Positions 1 to 9,715 of a stretch of DNA of 64,000 nt are shown here, one piece after another (within the stretch, counting starts at the first letter, position 1; the number at the start of each line of letters is the position of its first letter). The notes beneath the pieces are model-generated. The model did no database searches and had not been told where the DNA came from. It saw nothing but the letters and a program-made list of their open reading frames with translations. The translations under genes were made by a program, and so were the position numbers. Source of the DNA: RGIG529 sp050950425 (lineage in GTDB: Bacteria; Bacillota; Clostridia; Oscillospirales; Oscillospiraceae); contig JBMNHO010000002.1 in NCBI GenBank assembly GCA_050950425.1, forward strand, positions 62,001 through 126,000, read 5' to 3'.

Positions 1-369
1 AGATATAGCCGTTCAAAACATCAAGAACAATACATTGTGTTTCATACGATTATTCAACGCGAAATCCTGCAAGAATGACAGGGATAGAACGCAGAGACAA
101 TCGAAGGAAGAAGCTGCAAAGAGGGGAAATGGATGCAAGGGATACGTTCAGGATAGGGGGCTCAAAGCTTTCGGACGCATTCCGCCTTCTTTTGCAAGTT
201 GAAAATTGAATAGTAGCAACTTTGACAGTGAGACCAAGCAGGAAGGGAAAAAGCTGGGGAGAAAAAAGAAATCCAGGATTCTATGTCCCGCATGGAACAG
301 AACCTTGCCTGCTTCGCAATGTATATGAGCATGCCAAGTGTCACGGAAGAGGCGATGCAAAGCCACGGG

Positions 370-2410
370 CTATTCTTCGTCGTAATCCCCGTTGAGTCGC
401 GTTATCTGCGAGCGCCTCCCGGATGCTCAGAGAAACCTTATGTTTTTCCTCGTCAATGGCAATGATCTTGACATCTACCATCTGGCCTTCAGACAAAACA
501 TCGCCGGGTTTCTCAATGCGGTGGGGGGCGATTTGAGAAATGTGGATCAAGCCGTCAACACCCGGAATGATTTCGGCGAAAGGCGCCAAACGTCATCAGC
601 TTGACCACTCTAGACCGTCGCAATGTCGTCCACGTTGGTAAGTGTCCATAAACTTTGCCCAAGGATTCTCGCTCTGGTCTTTCATGCCGAGGGAGATTTT
701 CTTTTTCTCCTTGTCCGCCGCGATCACATACACGTCTACATGGTCGCCGATGGAAACCACCTCGGAAGGATCTTTGATGCGGCTCCAAGACAGCTCGGAG
801 ATATGCACCATGCCGTCAACGCCGCCGATGTCCACAAAGGCGCCATAAGAAGTCAAGGGACTTTACCACGCCGGAATACCGCATACCCGACTCGATTTCG
901 CTCCAGATTTTTTCCGCGGCGGCTTTCCGCTCCTCGATACTGAACGGCGCGGATCGACCCCATCACGCCACGGCGAGAACGATTGACCTCTGTGATGCGC
1001 AGCTTCACTTTTTGCTTGACCAGTTCAGACATGCTGGCATCTCTCGGCAAACCAGTCTGAGACGCAGGGACAAAAACGCGAACGCCGCGGACAGAGACAA
1101 CCACGCCACCCTTGTTTTCTTCTGTGACGATTCCTTCTACAATGGTTTTCTCTTCTCGAGCGACCTCCAGGTCTTCCCAATTTTTTGCTGCATCCAAACG
1201 CTTTTTGGAAAGTGCCACAACACCCTCTACATCGTTTACGCGCATCACATATGTTTCAATGGTGTCGCCCACTTTTATCATGTCATTTACACTCACAGTT
1301 GGATCATCTGTGAGTTCTCCGATTGGAATGTACCCGGCTTGTTTGGCGCCCAAGTCCACATAAATTTCCGTTGGTGTGATGCCGGTGATAACGCCGGACA
1401 CCTTCTGCCCTGTATACAATGTTTTAATGGATTGCTCCAGCAACTCCGCAAAAGATTCTTCCCCATCACTGACTGTTTCTACAACTGGGGCTTCTGCTGC
1501 AGCGCTGTTGGCTTCTGCAGCGACAGGTTCGGCGGTTTCGCTGGTTACTTTTTCCATCTTATCTTCGTTCATTTTCTTACAGACCTCCTTTATTACCCAC
1601 GCAGGCGCAGAAGCGCCTGCTGTGACACCGATCGTTTTGGCTTGGCGCAACAATTGCAAATCCAAGCCGGCAGCTTCTTCAATATGAAGCACCAATGGGC
1701 AGACCGCGCGGCAAAGCTCAGCAAGCCGCCTTGTGTTGGAGCTTTTTTTGTCTCCAATTACGATCATGGCATCACACCGGGCGGCTATCTCCCGGGCTTC
1801 CGTCTGCCGCATATACGTAGCGTTACATATTGTATCAAATATTTCGCAATTTGTACACTCTTTTTTTAGTTTTCCAACGCAACTATCCCATATTTGTCGG
1901 GTTAGTGTGGTTTGCGCAAGAATGGTGATGGGGATTTTACCAAAATCGGGGTGACATGACAAGTAGTTTTCTACAAAGTCCAAGTGCGGGAAGATGAGAG
2001 GGGTGCGGCATTCTGCAGCGACAGCCATAATTTCCGGGTGTTCCGGTGTTCCAATCAGGATCACTTGTCTTCCCGCCTGTTCCGCTTGTACGGCCAAATG
2101 GTGGATTTTTGCGACATTTGGGCAAGTGGCGTCTAGAATCGGAATGTTTCTTTTGCGCAGCGAAGTCATAAACTTGAGGGCTGGCCCCGTGGGAACGGAT
2201 GATGGCACCGGTTCCTGGGGGAATTTCCGCTATGTCTTGTACGCAAGAGATACCCATTTTTTCCAATTTTTGAATCACATGATCATTGTGGATGATAGGC
2301 CCAAGCATAACATAGGGGATTGAGGCGGATGCCGCCTGTTCCGCCATTTCTACAGCACGTTTGACACCATAACAAAATCCAGCAGATTTGGAGTAAAATA
2401 TCTGTTTCAT
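370..2410 (-). CDS. ispH: IspH-ribosomal protein S1 fusion, broken by several frameshifts
   Basis: The N-terminal part is 4-hydroxy-3-methylbut-2-enyl diphosphate reductase, the last step of the MEP isoprenoid pathway. It shows the cluster cysteines in FCYGVKRAV (Cys13), DATCPNV and TICNAT, plus GDKKSSNT. After an Ala/Glu-rich linker come about four S1 RNA-binding repeats, two with the typical GxVDGLIHISQ or GVDGMVHISEL core. IspH-S1 fusions are known in Clostridia. The start ATG at 2410 overlaps the plsC stop (ATGA). To read through to the probable stop at 372-370 (last residues DYDEE) the frame must change near 2165, 930, 857, 640, 600, 570 and 395. Both halves are normally essential, so I favour sequencing error over a real pseudogene. 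Confidence 0.85.
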
Positions 2411-2999
2411 ATTTCTTTTCCTAGGGCTGTGATGCGTTGCAACAAGTCATCCGCTACCGCGCGGTATTCTTCTGCTGTTGCTTTTCGGTTTGCCGCTTGG
2501 GGATGGTACGCTTCCCCGATGACGATCACGTTGCGGTGAAACAGACGTCCTTTTTGCAGGAAGGTGTACCGGGAGCAGGGGAATGCCGGTTCGAATGGAA
2601 AGCATAGCGGCGCCTGATTTGGCGGCGGCAGCGTCTTCCCCGCGGATGCGCCTTCCCTTCTGGAAACATCATAACCTTTTCCCCATTTTTTAAGTATTTC
2701 ATGGCCTGTTTGATGGCAGACGCGTCCGCAGTTCCCCGATGGACGCCAAAACTGCCTGCAACGCGCAAAATACCACCCAAGACCGGCTTATCAAACAAAT
2801 CCGCTTTCGCCATAAAATGCAGTTGGTGCTTCGAAGTAAAGGCAAGGGCGATCATGACAGGATCTGCATAAGAACTGTGGTTGGCGCAGACCAAGGCAGC
2901 GCCTTCCGGGATGTTCTCTCTGCCAATGATTTTCAAGGGATAGATCAGCCGGAATGTCACGTTTAAAATGCCCAGAGCAAGAGAATAAAATCGATTCAT
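2407..2999 (-). CDS. plsC: 1-acyl-sn-glycerol-3-phosphate acyltransferase, two frameshifts
   Basis: This is a membrane-associated acyltransferase of phospholipid synthesis (lysophosphatidate to phosphatidate). The PlsC signature is clear: NHSSYADP (the catalytic HX4D variant) and MFPEGKAHPRG. The start at 2999 follows an ATGA overlap with the cmk stop, and the gene ends by overlapping the ispH start. The frame breaks twice, near 2645 (after HPRG) and near 2570. Re-joined, the C-terminus reads on through AAMLSIRTGIPLLPV, GRLFHRNVIVIGEAY and AVADDLLQRITALGKEI, giving about 197 residues, a normal length for the family. The breaks sit in G/C runs and look like base-calling errors. Confidence 0.82.
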
Positions 3000-3715
3000 C
3001 CGTTGTCTCCATTCTGCGTGTGAGATCTTGATATTGGCTTCATTTGGACAGATTTCACCAAAGAGCCGATGATACACAAACACTCTTCAATGGAATGGTG
3101 TGTGCTATCAATCAGGACAGCGTCTTCCGCCTGTTTCAGTGGGGCAGTGGCACGGGTTTGATCTTGCAGATCTCTCTGGCGGATGTCCTGCAAGACGGTT
3201 TCATACGGTGTGATTTCTCCCCGCTCCTGTAATTCCAGAAACCGCCGGCGCGCCCGCTCTTCGGCGCTGGCAGTGAGAAAAATTTTCACATCGGCGTGGG
3301 GCAAAACGACCGTTCCAATGTCGCGCCCATCCATCACAACATTGCCGGATGCCGCCAAGCTTCTCTGCATGGAGAGGAGAAATTGCCGTACAGAGGGTAA
3401 AGTGGATACATCGGAAGCGTACTGGGACATCAAGTGCTCCCGGATGGCATTGGATACATCTTCTTCTCCCAGATACATATGTTGCAAGCCATCGTCTTCA
3501 TAACGAAGGTGGATTTGCAACGTGTCCAGCAAGCTGGACACGGCGGCTTCATCTCTGGGATTGACCTGCTGCCGATAAACGAACAATCCAACTGTACGGT
3601 AAATAGCACCAGTGTCTACATAAAGAAAGCCGAGACGTGCGGCGAGCATGCGGGCAAGGGTACTTTTCCCGGCGGCAGACGGGCCGTCGATTGCCACGCT
3701 AATTGGATGATCCAT
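2996..3715 (-). CDS. cmk: (d)CMP kinase
   Basis: Cytidylate kinase of 239 residues, converting CMP/dCMP to the diphosphate. The P-loop GPSAAGKST lies at residues 11-19, followed by YVDTGAIYR and the substrate-binding MDGRDIGTVVLP. The family core is complete. The start at 3715 is chosen because AAAGGAGC lies just upstream and MDHPISVAIDG is a canonical N-terminus; an upstream in-frame ATG would add 35 unconserved residues. The gene overlaps the BaiN-like gene upstream and plsC downstream. The cmk-plsC-ispH/S1 order is common in Clostridia. Confidence 0.95.
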   Translation of the reverse strand: MDHPISVAIDGPSAAGKSTLARMLAARLGFLYVDTGAIYRTVGLFVYRQQVNPRDEAAVSSLLDTLQIHLRYEDDGLQHMYLGEEDVSNAIREHLMSQYASDVSTLPSVRQFLLSMQRSLAASGNVVMDGRDIGTVVLPHADVKIFLTASAEERARRRFLELQERGEITPYETVLQDIRQRDLQDQTRATAPLKQAEDAVLIDSTHHSIEECLCIIGSLVKSVQMKPISRSHTQNGDNG

Positions 3716-4997
3716 CGAATTCGCTCCTTTGTGAATATGCAAGCGCCGCGTGTAGGCCGGCAGCGCGGCCGGTGGCCCAGGCAATTTGTAAATTAAATCC
3801 GCCGGTGTATGCGTCGGCATTTAAGACCTCACCGGCGAAATAGAGCCCTGGCACCCGCTTGGACTCCATGGTGGAAGGGTTGACATCTGAAAGCTCCACG
3901 CCGCCGGAGGTGATGATGGCCTCTGCAATGGGACGAGGACGCTTGACGGAAAGGTCAAACCTTTTGAACAGGCGCAGCAAGGCCTGCCGCTGGGCTTTTG
4001 TGATGCTGTTTCCCTTTGTTTCCCCAGGGACGCCCCAGCGGTCTATCATCACAGGGATCAAAAGCCGGGGCAGGAGGGAAGGCAGAATATTGTGCACCGC
4101 GCGGTTGGCATGGGCATCGAACTCCCGCACCAGACGGGCATCCAATGTTTTTTCGTCCAACGCAGGCTTTAAATCTAGAAGCAGAGTGGCAGACCCCGCT
4201 TCTCGTACATCCATATGCGCGCTGGCGGAAAGAACAATAGGCCCGGAAACGCCAAAATGAGTGAAAAGCAGCTCACCAAAGTCCTGATAAATAAGCTTTC
4301 CTTTTGCGTCGATCATCCGCAAACCGACATTTTTGAGGGAAAGCCCTTGCATCCGGCCGCAAAAATCGTCCTTTGTTTCCAAAGGAATGAGGGAGGGGCG
4401 TGCCGGAACAATGGTATGTCCCACGGTTTCCGCCATGCGGTACCCGTCTCCGGTTGAGCCGGTGCGGGGGTAAGACAGGCCCCCCGTAGCCAGCACGACG
4501 GCGGGGGCGGAAAAACACTCTCCCTGCTCTGTTTGCACACCGGCGGCGCGGCCGTCTTTCTGAAGCAGGGAGGCGGCCCGTGCCTGGACGACAGAGACCC
4601 CGTTTGCATTCAGCGCGTTACGCAGCGCGGAAACAACGTCAAAAGCCCGGTCAGACTGCGGAAAAACCCGGTTACCCCGCTCTGTTTTTAACGGGACACC
4701 CAGCTGGATAAAAAAGGACATGGCATCCTCCGGTGAAAAACGAGACAAGGCGCTGTGCAAAAATCGGTTGCCCCGGGGGATGTTTTGCAGTGCTTCGTCG
4801 GGGGTACATGCGTTGGTGATGTTGCAGCGGCCTTTTCCGGTAATGGCCAGTTTTCTTCCCAGTGCTTCGTTGCGCTCCAAAAGCAACGTGCGCGCACCCT
4901 GCTCCGCGGCGGTAAGAGCGGCCATCATGCCGGCGGCGCCGCCGCCGACCACAATGATATCAAACAGATCAAACTGATTCTGATGCATCTTTTTCAT
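3699..4997 (-). CDS. BaiN/HI0933-type FAD-dependent oxidoreductase
   Basis: A flavoprotein of about 432 residues. The N-terminus carries an FAD dinucleotide-binding motif (VVGGGAAG, residues 16-23), then the family hallmark GRKLAITGKGRCNITNA and, at the C-terminus, GLYFAGEVLNADAYTGGFN followed by AWATGRAAG. These are the conserved blocks of the HI0933/YhiN family. Some members reduce flavins or bile-acid intermediates, but the substrate here is unknown. The start is uncertain: ATGs at 4997 and 4988 both fit, and both overlap the end of the upstream regulator. The reading frame runs into the cmk start, consistent with a single operon. Confidence 0.88.
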   Translation of the reverse strand: MKKMHQNQFDLFDIIVVGGGAAGMMAALTAAEQGARTLLLERNEALGRKLAITGKGRCNITNACTPDEALQNIPRGNRFLHSALSRFSPEDAMSFFIQLGVPLKTERGNRVFPQSDRAFDVVSALRNALNANGVSVVQARAASLLQKDGRAAGVQTEQGECFSAPAVVLATGGLSYPRTGSTGDGYRMAETVGHTIVPARPSLIPLETKDDFCGRMQGLSLKNVGLRMIDAKGKLIYQDFGELLFTHFGVSGPIVLSASAHMDVREAGSATLLLDLKPALDEKTLDARLVREFDAHANRAVHNILPSLLPRLLIPVMIDRWGVPGETKGNSITKAQRQALLRLFKRFDLSVKRPRPIAEAIITSGGVELSDVNPSTMESKRVPGLYFAGEVLNADAYTGGFNLQIAWATGRAAGLHAALAYSQRSEFDGSSN

Positions 4998-5841
4998 AAA
5001 CCTCATACTCTTCCCAAATTTGCTCCAGGGTTTCAAAGGCACAGGAGATCTTATCCATCCGCTTATGTGCCGTTGCCACCAAAAGCGCGTTGACCAAACT
5101 AAGCGGCGCCACCAGAGAATCTAAAAAAGAGACCATGTCGCTTTTGGCCAAAAGGCTGTAGGTGGCCCAGCTGGAAAGGGGGGAGCGTTCGCTGTCTGTG
5201 ATGGCAATGGTGGTGGCGTTCCGGTCGTGCGCGAAGCGCATGGCCCTGGCGGTTCGGCTGGAATAGCGGGGAAAGCTGATGCCGATGAACACATCATCCG
5301 GGCCGATGCGGAGCAGCTGTTCAAACACCTCGCTGACGGAATTGGTGTGGATCAAAGAGACGGAGTCAAAGATGAGGTTGAAATAAAATCCTAAAAAACT
5401 GGCAATGGCAGACGAGGACCGCACCCCCAAGATATAGATGCGTTTTGCTTTTGCAATGGAGTCCACGGCACCTTCAAAACTCACACGGTCGACTTCATCC
5501 AGAGTCATGCGCAATTTATCAATATCGGCATGGATGACTTGGGACAAGATATCCTGGTTTCCCAGCCGGTCGTTTCCGATTTCAATCCGCTGCACACTGG
5601 TTAACTTGTTGCGCACCATTTCTTGCAGGGCACGCTGCATGCCGGGATAGCCGTCATACCCCAATTCAGCGGCAAAACGAACCACGGTGGATTCGCTGAC
5701 GCCAACGGCTTGTCCCAACTGATTGGCGGTAATAAAGGCCGCTTTGTCGTATGAATTTAAAATATATGCGGCAATTCGCTTCTGCCCCTTGGAAAAAGAG
5801 TCGGTTCCGGCGGCGATCACTGACAGAATGTCTTTCGACAT
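4969..5841 (-). CDS. RpiR/MurR-type transcriptional regulator
   Basis: A 290-residue regulator. The N-terminal RpiR helix-turn-helix includes AQ/VGVSESTVVRFAAELGYDGYPG, typical of the family. The C-terminal SIS (sugar isomerase) domain begins near residue 125 (ILGVRSSSAIASFLG) and would bind a phosphosugar. The start at 5841 is supported by AAAGGGAGGC eight bases upstream; an in-frame ATG at 5871 lacks such a site. It is the first gene of the minus-strand operon leading to ispH-S1, and the promoter at 5875-5903 lies directly in front. The ligand cannot be told from sequence. Confidence 0.9.
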   Translation of the reverse strand: MSKDILSVIAAGTDSFSKGQKRIAAYILNSYDKAAFITANQLGQAVGVSESTVVRFAAELGYDGYPGMQRALQEMVRNKLTSVQRIEIGNDRLGNQDILSQVIHADIDKLRMTLDEVDRVSFEGAVDSIAKAKRIYILGVRSSSAIASFLGFYFNLIFDSVSLIHTNSVSEVFEQLLRIGPDDVFIGISFPRYSSRTARAMRFAHDRNATTIAITDSERSPLSSWATYSLLAKSDMVSFLDSLVAPLSLVNALLVATAHKRMDKISCAFETLEQIWEEYEVYEKDASESV

Positions 5842-5874
5842 GAAAAAGCCTCCCTTTGCCATTTTATCCACCTT

Positions 5875-5903
5875 ATCATAGCTTCAAACAAAAAGAAATG
5901 CAA
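5875..5903 (-). promoter_or_regulatory. Sigma-A-type promoter of the rpiR-cmk-ispH/S1 operon
   Basis: On the minus strand TTGCAT (5903-5898) and TATGAT (5880-5875) are separated by exactly 17 bases. Transcription would begin just upstream of the rpiR ribosome binding site. Confidence 0.6.
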
Positions 5904-6060
5904 GTGAATTTTATCCATTCTTGCAAAAACGAAGGGTTCCATTCAACGTGCAAAAGGAACATCCCCATCATACAATATATTGATATGTTTTATAAGACTG
6001 GTTGGCCAACGAATTGGCCGCCGTGTGAAAGAACCGGTATAAGGCAGGAGAGGAGCACTG

Positions 6061-6321
6061 GTGTCTATGATATATTATTTAATCAATTGCCGCTCGCTGA
6101 CCTATGCCCAGCGGGCGAAACGCATATTAGAGCGCGCCGGCATTTCGGCATATATTACACGCACACCGCAGGGGCTTGCAAAAGATGGATGCAGCCATTC
6201 TGTCAAAGTGTCGGAGCGGAGATTTGAAATGGCAATGGAGATTTTAAAACAAGTGGACTTTCCGATTACGCGTGTCTATATGTCGGATGGCGAGGGGCGA
6301 TACAGTGAGGTTCTGGAATGA
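6061..6321 (+). CDS. DUF3343 protein
   Basis: An 86-residue protein with the DUF3343 pattern: hydrophobic MIYYLINCRSLTYAQRAKRIL, then GISAYITRTPQGLAKDGCSHSVKV. The conserved GCSHSV cysteine suggests a sulfur or selenium carrier role, but this is not proven for the family. The start is GTG at 6061, with GGAGAGGAG upstream; an ATG two codons later is possible. It overlaps the next gene by an ATGA, so the two are translationally coupled. In other Firmicutes the same two families often lie beside genes of selenium-dependent molybdenum hydroxylase maturation; none of those genes is visible here. Confidence 0.85.
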   Translation: MSMIYYLINCRSLTYAQRAKRILERAGISAYITRTPQGLAKDGCSHSVKVSERRFEMAMEILKQVDFPITRVYMSDGEGRYSEVLE

Positions 6322-7460
6322 TTTACCTTGATAGTGCCGCTACCACGCTGCAAAAGCCTGCTTCTGTCCGCAGGGCATCTGCATACGCCGTTGACCATTT
6401 TTCAAGTCCGGGGCGAGGGGGATATCCAACTTCCACCAAGGCGGAAGAAGTTGCGTTTTCCTGCAGAGAGGCAGCGGGAGAGCTGTTTCACATTGCCCCG
6501 GAGCGGGTTGTTTTCACATCCAACGCCACCCATGCGCTGAACATCGCCATCAAAAGCGTGGTGCGGCCCGGAGATGCAGTTTTGGTGTCTGGATATGAGC
6601 ACAATGCGGTTACAAGGCCGCTCCATGCCATACCAAACGTAACATGTCGTGTTGCGTCAGCGCCCTTGTTTGAGCCGGAGGTTATCTTGTGCAGCATGCG
6701 CACCCAGCTTGAGCTGGGCGTTTCGGCTGTTGTCTGCACCCACGTTTCCAATGTATTCGGATTTATTCTGCCGATGGAAGGAATCGCCGCATTGTGCCGG
6801 GAGTTTCAGGTTCCCCTTATCGTAGACGCATCTCAATCAGCCGGGACGCTTCCTGTGGATTGCAGCAAATGGGGCGCGTCTTTTGTGGCGATGCCGGGGC
6901 ATAAAGGTTTATATGGCCCTCAGGGAACGGGGCTTCTGCTTTGCGGCGGGGACACGGTGCCCAAACCCCTTTTGGAAGGCGGAACGGGCAGCTTATCCAA
7001 ATCTGCTGAAATGCCGGATTTTCTACCGGATTGCCTGGAGGCGGGGACACACAACATTCCGGGGATCGCGGGACTTTTAGAGGGAATTCGTTTCGTTTCC
7101 CGCAAAACCACCGCAACAATTTTGCAGCATGAACGGGATTTGGGCATGGAATCTGTCAGGGGTTTGTCCTGTATGATCGGCATACGGGTGTTTGCCAGCG
7201 AATATTTTCATTGCCAAGCAGGCGTTTTATCTTTTCAGGTGTATGGAATGGACTGCCAGGAGGTTTCACAGTGGTTGGCCCGCCAAGGCATTGCCGTTCG
7301 GGCAGGGCTGCATTGCGCGCCGCTGGCCCATCAGACGGCGGGTACATTGGAAGAGGGTACGGTCCGCATGAGTGTTTCCGCGTTCAACAACAAGAGGGAG
7401 ATTGACCATTTCTTGAAAAAGATGCAACAGTTGTTGCGGCAAAGAAGAAAAAAGAAGTAA
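6318..7460 (+). CDS. Cysteine desulfurase-like class V aminotransferase
   Basis: A 380-residue PLP enzyme of the EF2568-type branch of cysteine desulfurases. It starts with the IscS/SufS-like MIYLDSAATT, has the Schiff-base lysine in MPGHKGLYGPQGTG, and an active-site cysteine region GLHCAPLAH. The expected reaction is release of sulfur (or selenium) from cysteine (or selenocysteine) onto a persulfide. The adjacent DUF3343 protein is the likely acceptor (inference from coupling). No iscU or suf scaffold gene is nearby, so a housekeeping Fe-S role is less likely. Confidence 0.88.
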   Translation: MIYLDSAATTLQKPASVRRASAYAVDHFSSPGRGGYPTSTKAEEVAFSCREAAGELFHIAPERVVFTSNATHALNIAIKSVVRPGDAVLVSGYEHNAVTRPLHAIPNVTCRVASAPLFEPEVILCSMRTQLELGVSAVVCTHVSNVFGFILPMEGIAALCREFQVPLIVDASQSAGTLPVDCSKWGASFVAMPGHKGLYGPQGTGLLLCGGDTVPKPLLEGGTGSLSKSAEMPDFLPDCLEAGTHNIPGIAGLLEGIRFVSRKTTATILQHERDLGMESVRGLSCMIGIRVFASEYFHCQAGVLSFQVYGMDCQEVSQWLARQGIAVRAGLHCAPLAHQTAGTLEEGTVRMSVSAFNNKREIDHFLKKMQQLLRQRRKKK

Positions 7461-7490
7461 ATTGGAAAACAACATGTAAAGGAAAATGAT

Positions 7491-7529
7491 TTGTGGTATC
7501 ATATTCTCAAGCGGAACATGATACCACAA
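7491..7529 (+). terminator. Hairpin after the desulfurase-like gene
   Basis: A perfect 12-base inverted repeat (TTGTGGTATCAT / ATGATACCACAA) with a 15-base loop, followed by GGTTTTATAAAA. It sits between the desulfurase gene and cwlD and probably ends the former transcript. The weak U-run lowers confidence. Confidence 0.55.
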
Positions 7530-7601
7530 GGTTTTATAAAATTCGGATGGGCATAAGGACAAGTCACGGTTTCATACAGTGCCAACAAAGGGGGGAGCTG
7601 T

Positions 7602-8312
7602 GTGAATCACGTTCGTTGGAAGCCGCTTTTGTTTCTGGGGATCCTGTTTTGCGTTTTAATCGTTGCATATTGGGATCTATATCGTCCCTTTTCTGTGGTA
7701 ACGTTTTCTTCCGTCCGCATGGGCGGCGTAGCAGTGATCATTGACGCAGGGCATGGCGGGGAGGATGGCGGCGCCGTCTCCCCTTCCGGTACCGTTGAAA
7801 GCGGGATCAACCTGTCTATTGCATGCAAGTTAGATGACTTGCTACATTTTTACGGCGTACCCACTGTCATGGTGCGGCGGGAAGATATTTCCCTTCATGA
7901 TACATCCGCCGATACGATCCGTGAAAAAAAGCGGTCTGATTTGAAAAGAAGGGTGCAATTGGTGAACGAAACGGAAAACGGCGTACTGATCAGCATTCAC
8001 CAAAATATTTATTCCAGTTCCAAATTAGCGGGGGCGCAAGTGTTTTATGCAGACGAGGCCAGTAGCCTGGAATGGGCGGTACAAACGCAAGAGTGCCTGC
8101 GCCAAACGCTAAACCCAAAAAACAAAAGGCAAGCGGCCAAAATACCCGACTCTATTTATTTGATGAAACATTGCACCAGACCCGCTATTTTAATTGAATG
8201 CGGGTTTCTATCAAATGCAAAAGAAGAATCCCAGCTGTTGCAAGATACATATCAGACGAAAATAGCCGCTGCGTTGGCCGCGTCGACGCTTGTTTATTAT
8301 GGAGCGTCATGA
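7602..8312 (+). CDS. cwlD: N-acetylmuramoyl-L-alanine amidase CwlD
   Basis: A 236-residue amidase-3 enzyme. One N-terminal membrane segment (about residues 8-27) is followed by the zinc ligand block IIDAGHGGEDGGA, the second ligand region SIHQN and the catalytic ILIECGFLSN. CwlD makes muramic-delta-lactam in spore cortex, needed for germination. The start is GTG at 7602, with GGGGGGAG just upstream. The single anchor and short length match CwlD rather than the larger cell-division amidases. Confidence 0.9.
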   Translation: MNHVRWKPLLFLGILFCVLIVAYWDLYRPFSVVTFSSVRMGGVAVIIDAGHGGEDGGAVSPSGTVESGINLSIACKLDDLLHFYGVPTVMVRREDISLHDTSADTIREKKRSDLKRRVQLVNETENGVLISIHQNIYSSSKLAGAQVFYADEASSLEWAVQTQECLRQTLNPKNKRQAAKIPDSIYLMKHCTRPAILIECGFLSNAKEESQLLQDTYQTKIAAALAASTLVYYGAS

Positions 8313-8335
8313 GACAAAACAAAGGAGAAGCCAGT

Positions 8336-9715
8336 ATGAAAGCCAAAACGATTTTTTATTGCACAGAGTGCGGCAATGAATTTCCCAAATGGGGAGGGAA
8401 ATGCAGCGCATGCGGCGCGTGGAACACCATTGTGGAAGGCGAGCTGTCCACAGGGGAACGGAGCCGAACAAAAGGAACGGGAGCCGGGGGAAGCCGGCGG
8501 AGAAGCAGCCAGGCGGAGCCGCATCTGATTTCAAAGGTGGAGACCGGCGCGGAGCTGCGTTTTCCAACGGGATTAAACGAATTGGACCGGGTGCTGGGGG
8601 GCGGCGCGGTGCAGGGGTCCTTTGTATTGGTGGGCGGCGCGCCCGGCATTGGGAAGTCCACGCTGATGCTGCAAATTTGTACATATCTTTGCCGCACGCT
8701 GTCCGTGCTTTATGTTTCCGGGGAAGAATCGGAGCGTCAGTTAAAGCTGCGGGCAGACCGCCTTCGTGTGTCGGGCGACGGGCTTTATGTGCTATCAGAA
8801 ACCAATTTGGATGATATCCTGGACGTCGCTTCTGATTTGATGCCGGGCGTTTTAATTGTGGACTCCATCCAGACCCTTTACCGGGAGTCTCTGACGACGT
8901 CTCCTGGCAGTGTAGGGCAGGTGAAGGAATGCGCCATGTCGCTGATGCGGCTGGCGAAAGAAAAGGGCATCACCGTGTTTCTCGTTGGCCATGTGAACAA
9001 AGAGGGCTCCATTGCAGGACCAAAGGTTTTAGAGCATATGGTAGACTGTGTCTTGTATTTTGAAGGAGAGCAGCACATGGCATTTCGCATTTTGCGGGCG
9101 GTGAAAAACCGGTTTGGCGCCACAAATGAAATCGGTGTTTTTGAAATGGGGGATATCGGGCTGATTGAAGTGCCGAATCCATCGGAACGTTTGTTGGCGG
9201 GCAGACCGCTCAACACCCCGGGGGCCTGCGTGACCTGTGTGATAGAAGGGGCGCGCCCTGTTTTGGCTGAAGTGCAGGCGCTGGTCGCGGCCACCAGCTT
9301 CGGAACACCCCGGCGGACAAGCAATGGATTTGATTATAATCGGGGGGCGCTGCTGCTGGCTGTGCTGGAAAAACGCGGTGGATTTCGGCTCTCCGGGTGC
9401 GATATTTATTTGAATGTCATCGGCGGATTGACGATTGATGAGCCGGCGGCAGATTTGGCGGCCATACTTGCCGTGGCGTCTAGCTATTTGGAGCGTGCCC
9501 TTCCCGGAAACGTGGCCGCTGTGGGAGAAGTAGGTCTGACAGGGGAGCTGCGCTCGGTACAAAATTTGTCTCAGCGTCTTTCTGAAATGAGACGGTTGGG
9601 GTTCGAGGCTTGTTTGGTGCCGGCGCGAGACGGCGCGTCTATTGAGCCACCTGAGGGACTGGCTCTCATCCCGGTGAAGAATCTAAAAGATGCATTGGAT
9701 GCGTGTTTGGCGTAG
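8336..9715 (+). CDS. radA: DNA repair protein RadA
   Basis: A 459-residue RadA (Sms), a RecA-like branch-migration ATPase. The N-terminal four-cysteine zinc finger uses Cys9, Cys12, Cys23 and Cys26. The Walker A motif is GGAPGIGKST, the family signature KNRFGATNEIGVF is present, and the C-terminal Lon-protease-like domain is complete. The start at 8336 has AAAGGAG in front; an upstream in-frame ATG would overlap cwlD and precede the zinc finger by 46 unconserved residues. Confidence 0.96.
   Translation: MKAKTIFYCTECGNEFPKWGGKCSACGAWNTIVEGELSTGERSRTKGTGAGGSRRRSSQAEPHLISKVETGAELRFPTGLNELDRVLGGGAVQGSFVLVGGAPGIGKSTLMLQICTYLCRTLSVLYVSGEESERQLKLRADRLRVSGDGLYVLSETNLDDILDVASDLMPGVLIVDSIQTLYRESLTTSPGSVGQVKECAMSLMRLAKEKGITVFLVGHVNKEGSIAGPKVLEHMVDCVLYFEGEQHMAFRILRAVKNRFGATNEIGVFEMGDIGLIEVPNPSERLLAGRPLNTPGACVTCVIEGARPVLAEVQALVAATSFGTPRRTSNGFDYNRGALLLAVLEKRGGFRLSGCDIYLNVIGGLTIDEPAADLAAILAVASSYLERALPGNVAAVGEVGLTGELRSVQNLSQRLSEMRRLGFEACLVPARDGASIEPPEGLALIPVKNLKDALDACLA

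Noticed and set aside
1..78. Plus-strand frame at the left edge ending TGA at 76-78 (about 25 residues)
   Set aside because: Could be the tail of a gene outside the window, but it is too short to support.
79..369. Search for genes or a terminator after ispH-S1
   Set aside because: No coding frame is supported, and only a weak imperfect hairpin near 270-290 precedes T-rich sequence on the minus strand; nothing firm enough to list.
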